This document shows positions 60,113 through 64,000 of a stretch of DNA of 64,000 bases, in pieces. The stretch comes from Fen-1254 sp963769605. Lineage in GTDB: Bacteria; Bacteroidota; Ignavibacteria; UBA10030. The translations under genes and the position numbers were made by a program. Below the pieces are notes generated by a model that was given only the letters and a program-made list of their open reading frames with translations, was not told the DNA's origin and searched no databases. The stretch's first letter is position 1. The number at the start of each line of letters is the position of its first letter. The stretch spans positions 868,001-932,000 of the forward strand of contig CAVYML010000003.1 of assembly GCA_963769605.1 (NCBI GenBank), given 5' to 3'.

Positions 60113-62863
60113 ATGAAAACAATTATTTTATTTTTTTCTCTTTTTCTAATTTCTTTTCAAGTCAGCTATGCCCAAGATGATACATTTTATCATACTAATC
60201 CATGGTTTTGGACGCATCCTTTAGATATAGAAAATTTCTATGCTAATACTGTGCCGCAAGGTTACTATGCAGCGATCTCAGATGCTGCAACAATCTGGAA
60301 TAGCGAACTAACCGGGGTGTGCGCTTTTACAGCCGGTAACACATATAATAGTTTTTTTTGGATGGGTGATTGTGGAGCGGATGCTCAAGGAAACCTTATT
60401 CTTGCCAGAACAAATAGATTCTCGGATCAGGAAATGATAGGTAATGTTACATATACAGTCATGAAGAGCTGTACGACCGAGGTAACCTCAAATACAGGTA
60501 TTTCGTGGTATTCAAGCACAAGTGATAATATCCAGAATTCCCAAACTGTACAATATGATTTGGTATCAAATATGCTTCATGAATTCGGTCATTGGTTTGA
60601 TCTTAATGATAACGCTACAAATACCGATGCCGTAATGTACCCTTCATTGGCTCCGAATACGTCAAAGAGGACATTAGACCCAGCCGACTATCAACCCGTT
60701 GAGGAACTTTACGCGAGTCTGCCACAATCTATTTATACATCTGTTTGCCCTACTTGCCCCACCATACCAGGATTTCTTTCAGTAAAGATAGTCGGACAGA
60801 ATGTAATTCTATCTTGGTACCCTAAAGATCAAACTTCTTGGTTCTTAGTCCTTTATAAGAATGGTGTTCAAATTGGCGGTACATTCACAACAACCACGAC
60901 ATATACAGACATTAATGCGGTTCAATCACTTCCTGCAACATATGTCTTAGATGCTTGCGCTGGTGATGCTCCAAACTATAATTCATATTCGGCTCCATTC
61001 ACTGTGACAGCCAGTCCAAGCACAATAAGTTCTCATACTGTTTGGAGTCAGGACGTTTACGTCAATAGCAACGTGACGATTGCATCCAATGCAAATTTGT
61101 TCATAAGTCCAGGCACAACTTTTTATTTCAACGCTGGAAATGGTTATAGCATAACCTCGAATGGTCCTTTGTGTGTGGATGGTTCTTCTACAAATCCTGT
61201 CCTATTTACATCAAATTCGTCAACTCCAGCTGTCGGGGATTGGGGTTCGATTATCTTAAGCGGTGCAGGTGCCAATTATTCAAGTTTTGGTTACATGAAT
61301 ATGCAATATGGAACAGAGATCGAAGCCCTCAACACATCGAACATCACTATTCAAAACTCAAGAATACAGAACTGTCATTACGGCTTTTACGGTTCCACTG
61401 CGACAGGCTCAATACTGAATGATATGATTGAAAATGTGATGAGTAGTGCAATCATGTTAAATGCTTCGGCAATGGACTGCAAATATAATGTGATCTATAA
61501 AACACCAGGATTCGCCTACTACAATATAGGGTATGGTCTTGAGTATTTTAATGGATCAACTGGGACTGTCTACCAGAACGATATCGCGGGTATGAACCAA
61601 GGGGTGAACGTCTATAATAGAGCATGGATATCATCGAATGGTCCTAACGACAATAACAAGAATAATAGAATCACCAATTGTAGTGAAGGGTTATACGTTT
61701 ATTACATGAGTACTGCTATATTAGGGACAACTCCTAATACTGGTGGACAATGGAATAGTATTTACGGCAATGGGTATAATGTCATGGTAGGTGAACACGG
61801 CGAAACCGGTAGTGAAGTCTATGCATATGGCAACTGGTGGGGCAGCTATCCTCCTAATACATCTTTGTTATCTGTCAGGTCACCTTCTACATTTTACAAT
61901 TATTCTCCACTTAACTATGATCCATGGAGTGGTATCCCCTTACATTTGAATAGTATTCCATCGACTCCCGTTATTGCTGACAATAAATCTATAGATGTAG
62001 CTTCAACTTCTCAAAGTGAATCTGGACAAGCCCTCCTTCAGCTCAATTCACCTGCTTCGGGGTCTTCTATTGAACCGCTATTGGATGGTATAGCGCTACT
62101 AAATCAAAACAGATACAATGATGCAAAAACCTTTTTCATATCATATTTATCCAAGCATCCTGATAATCAATCGGCATATGTAGCACTATATAATTGTTAT
62201 AACGAGGAAACGGCTCCGGATATCATAAAATATTTCAGTTCTCTTCCTCCTCAGGCAGCAAAGGATCATAAGTTCCTTCTTTCAAATTTATATCTCAAGC
62301 AAGGCAAAGTTGACTTGGCAAAAGGAGTGAACAATAGTGTTATTCACGATAATCCAAATACATCGCTATCTGAAAGAGGGAAATTGAATAAAATGTATAT
62401 TGCATTGGATATCGATAACAATATAGACAGTGCTTCTGCTATTTTTACTGATATCCTGAATAGCCCAAATCTTTTAAGCCAAACCGACCTATCTCAGGCT
62501 CAGGAAAGAATTGAGACATATGCTGCCACACGTGGAAAGGCAAAGCCGAATTTCAACCTACAAGGCGGGACAAATAACTCAATTCCCACGACCATAAGTT
62601 TAAATAATTTTCCCAATCCTTTTAACCCGACAACAAATATCAGCTATCAGTTAATCGAGAACAGTCGTGTAAGTATAAAGGTCTACGATATATTGGGCAG
62701 GCAGGTGGCAACGCTTGTCGATGGCAACAAAACAGCAGGTCAATACATTACAGTTTTTGACGGCTCTCGATATGCCAGTGGTGTATATTTTGTCCGCATG
62801 ATGGTGCAGGGATCGAGTGCGCAACAGATTGTAAAGACACTAAAAATACAAATGCTGAAATAG
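60113..62863 (+). CDS. Large T9SS-exported protein with zincin, beta-helix and TPR parts
   Basis: A 916-residue secreted protein. ATG 60113 behind GGGAGAG gives a signal peptide ending SYAQ; GTG 60107 is the alternative. Apparent parts: a metzincin-like domain (about 25-215) with HEFGHWFDL, matching HExxH plus a downstream Asp; a fibronectin-III-like unit (about 225-300); a right-handed beta-helix-like region (about 310-600, NITIQNSRIQNCHYGFYG); TPR-like repeats (about 650-790); and a T9SS sorting domain (about 830-916, FPNPFNPTTNISYQL, YDILGRQVATLVDG, GVYFVRM). Likely surface-attached or secreted; substrate unknown. AT-rich. Confidence 0.85.
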   Translation: MKTIILFFSLFLISFQVSYAQDDTFYHTNPWFWTHPLDIENFYANTVPQGYYAAISDAATIWNSELTGVCAFTAGNTYNSFFWMGDCGADAQGNLILARTNRFSDQEMIGNVTYTVMKSCTTEVTSNTGISWYSSTSDNIQNSQTVQYDLVSNMLHEFGHWFDLNDNATNTDAVMYPSLAPNTSKRTLDPADYQPVEELYASLPQSIYTSVCPTCPTIPGFLSVKIVGQNVILSWYPKDQTSWFLVLYKNGVQIGGTFTTTTTYTDINAVQSLPATYVLDACAGDAPNYNSYSAPFTVTASPSTISSHTVWSQDVYVNSNVTIASNANLFISPGTTFYFNAGNGYSITSNGPLCVDGSSTNPVLFTSNSSTPAVGDWGSIILSGAGANYSSFGYMNMQYGTEIEALNTSNITIQNSRIQNCHYGFYGSTATGSILNDMIENVMSSAIMLNASAMDCKYNVIYKTPGFAYYNIGYGLEYFNGSTGTVYQNDIAGMNQGVNVYNRAWISSNGPNDNNKNNRITNCSEGLYVYYMSTAILGTTPNTGGQWNSIYGNGYNVMVGEHGETGSEVYAYGNWWGSYPPNTSLLSVRSPSTFYNYSPLNYDPWSGIPLHLNSIPSTPVIADNKSIDVASTSQSESGQALLQLNSPASGSSIEPLLDGIALLNQNRYNDAKTFFISYLSKHPDNQSAYVALYNCYNEETAPDIIKYFSSLPPQAAKDHKFLLSNLYLKQGKVDLAKGVNNSVIHDNPNTSLSERGKLNKMYIALDIDNNIDSASAIFTDILNSPNLLSQTDLSQAQERIETYAATRGKAKPNFNLQGGTNNSIPTTISLNNFPNPFNPTTNISYQLIENSRVSIKVYDILGRQVATLVDGNKTAGQYITVFDGSRYASGVYFVRMMVQGSSAQQIVKTLKIQMLK

Positions 62864-62887
62864 CCCTATAATTTAATAATGAAATAT

Positions 62888-62925
62888 CGCTGCCTGTTAT
62901 TGCGATTTTAAGATAACAGGCGGCG
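62888..62925 (+). terminator. Stem-loop after the T9SS protein gene
   Basis: CGCTGCCTGTTAT (62888-62900) pairs with ATAACAGGCGGCG (62913-62925), 13 bp with one wobble and a 12-nt loop. There is no T-run. Probable 3' end structure. Confidence 0.5.
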
Positions 62926-63032
62926 AGTTATTGAATAGCCGGAAAATTAATTCCCCCTTTTCAGTGTAATTTGGCCATGTTCACCCCCCTCATGAAGTTC
63001 CAATTTTGCATTTTGCTTTTGTTTGCGTATAA

Positions 63033-63167
63033 TTATTTCTCTCGAGTTGTGAAGTATGTTTTGCCCAGTTTACTCGATTTGCTTTGGATGATACGAATAA
63101 TCTATCCATATTCGGCAATGATGGAAGATTCGGACGGGTGTTCCCAGATTATTGGAAGGAAATAAAA
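63033..63167 (+). pseudogene. Possible C-terminal remnant of a lost gene upstream of uxaC
   Basis: In the frame of uxaC and directly before its ATG, open sequence from 63033 encodes a protein-like stretch with no start codon upstream of its conserved-looking part: FALDDTNNLSIFGNDGRFGR, then VFPDYWKEIK. A stop codon lies just before (63030-63032). It reads like the end of a protein whose beginning has been lost at the edge of the AT-rich block. I do not recognise the family, and chance openness is possible. Confidence 0.3.
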
Positions 63168-64000
63168 ATGAAGAGGTCATTTATTCATCCGGAATTTATG
63201 CTTGACACAAAAACGGCATCGAAGCTTTATCATACGTATGCCGAATCGCTGCCGATTATCGATTATCATTGCCATATTTCGCCCAGGGATGTTGCAGATG
63301 ACCGTCAATTTGAGAACCTGACCCGCATCTGGCTGGCAGGCGATCATTATAAATGGCGCGCCATGCGGGCATCGGGCATCGATGAATACTATATAACAGG
63401 GCAGGCTTCCGATTGGGAAAAATTTGAAATGTGGGCGATGACGGTTCCCAAAATGATCCGCAATCCACTTTATCACTGGACGCATCTGGAACTCAATCGC
63501 CCCTTCGGCATCAACAACATGCTCTTGAACGAGAAAACGGCAAAGGCGGTATGGGAGAAATGTAATGCAAAGCTGTCGACAAAGGACTTTACCACGCAGG
63601 GTATTTTGAAAAAGATGAATGTCGAAACCATTTGCACCACGGACGATCCAATCGACTCTCTTGAATTCCACGAATCCTATGCAAAACTCAAGAATAAAAA
63701 GGCGGCGACAAAGCTCATTCCTGCCTGGCGGCCCGATAAAGCGATGGCGGCAGAAGATGCGGAATCGTTCAATACCTATATGACCAAGCTCGAGGTATCT
63801 GCCAATTATGAGATTAAAGATTTTGCATCGTTCATTGAGGCGCTCCGAATCCGCCATGCCTTTTTTCATGGTCATGGATGCCGTCTATCCGATCACGGGG
63901 CCGAAACGGCATACGCCGACGATTACACGGAAAGCCAAATTGTTAAGATTTTCAAGAAATTGCGCAAAGGGAAAATGCTCGGTGCCGCTGAAATAGGCAA
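63168..64000 (+). CDS. uxaC: Glucuronate isomerase (partial at window end)
   Basis: UxaC converts D-glucuronate to D-fructuronate (and galacturonate to tagaturonate), the entry step of uronate catabolism. ATG 63168 behind AAGGA (63156-63160). The amidohydrolase-fold start IIDYHCHISPRDVADDRQF, the strongly conserved IWLAGDHYKWRAMRASGI, NPLYHWTHLELNRPFGI and TICTTDDPIDSLEFH identify the family. The frame stays open to base 64000, about 277 of an expected 465-470 residues. Presence fits growth on plant or algal polysaccharides. Confidence 0.95.
   Translation, partial: MKRSFIHPEFMLDTKTASKLYHTYAESLPIIDYHCHISPRDVADDRQFENLTRIWLAGDHYKWRAMRASGIDEYYITGQASDWEKFEMWAMTVPKMIRNPLYHWTHLELNRPFGINNMLLNEKTAKAVWEKCNAKLSTKDFTTQGILKKMNVETICTTDDPIDSLEFHESYAKLKNKKAATKLIPAWRPDKAMAAEDAESFNTYMTKLEVSANYEIKDFASFIEALRIRHAFFHGHGCRLSDHGAETAYADDYTESQIVKIFKKLRKGKMLGAAEIG

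Noticed and set aside
62971..63165. 64-codon open frame before uxaC
   Set aside because: TTG start without SD; the overlapping frame that matches uxaC reads more like protein.

Overview
The window reads as a chromosome segment of a free-living bacterium of the Bacteroidota/Chlorobi (FCB) lineage, most likely an Ignavibacteria-type organism. The evidence is a SusC/SusD outer-membrane uptake pair, a secreted protein with a type IX secretion (T9SS) C-terminal sorting domain (FPNPFNP), and a short basic AURKAIP1/COX24-like protein. Unlike typical Bacteroidia, most genes have clear Shine-Dalgarno (SD) sequences, and promoters are TTGACA-like/TATATT-like boxes 17 bp apart. No database search was possible, so the taxonomic call is an inference.

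Layout. 1-21,700: the end of rpoC, then the str operon (rpsL-rpsG-fusA-tuf) and a canonical S10-spc-alpha ribosomal supercluster (rpsJ to rplQ, with secY, map, infA, rpmJ and rpoA), closed by the GTPase gene engB. 21,700-27,000: a SusC/SusD operon with an unusually elaborate leader. 27,000-41,500: housekeeping genes, including an NHL-repeat protein, ssb, tRNA-Ser(GCU), B12-dependent metH, gpmA, a ferredoxin, queG, trxB, sppA, an HU-type protein, a zinc-ribbon/TPR protein, a YtxH protein, a DUF948-like protein and a second EF-G-like GTPase. 41,700-51,400: asnS, a NatAB-like ABC exporter and nuoJKLMN, the membrane arm of complex I. 51,400-57,600: the NAD(P)HX repair gene, a VanZ-like gene, tgt, yajC, ribBA, greA, a CYTH protein and tRNA-Gly(GCC). 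57,600-63,170: AT-richer accessory DNA with a tRNA 3' fragment, a decayed reading frame, three genes of unknown or secreted function and gene remnants. The window ends inside uxaC (glucuronate isomerase).

Functional links. The first third is the transcription/translation core. queG and tgt belong to the queuosine pathway, and queG and metH both use cobalamin. yajC next to tgt is the common tgt-yajC arrangement. SusCD, uxaC and the T9SS-exported protein fit a heterotroph feeding on polymers, including uronate-containing polysaccharides.

The most interesting signal is the roughly 365-nt leader of susC. It holds a near-consensus promoter, a tiny reading frame (MSGKKDST) behind a perfect SD, an intrinsic terminator, and a short segment just upstream of that SD that is complementary to the 5' arm of the terminator. 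Together these look like a translation-coupled attenuator. Terminator-like hairpins also sit between promoter and start codon at greA and tgt.
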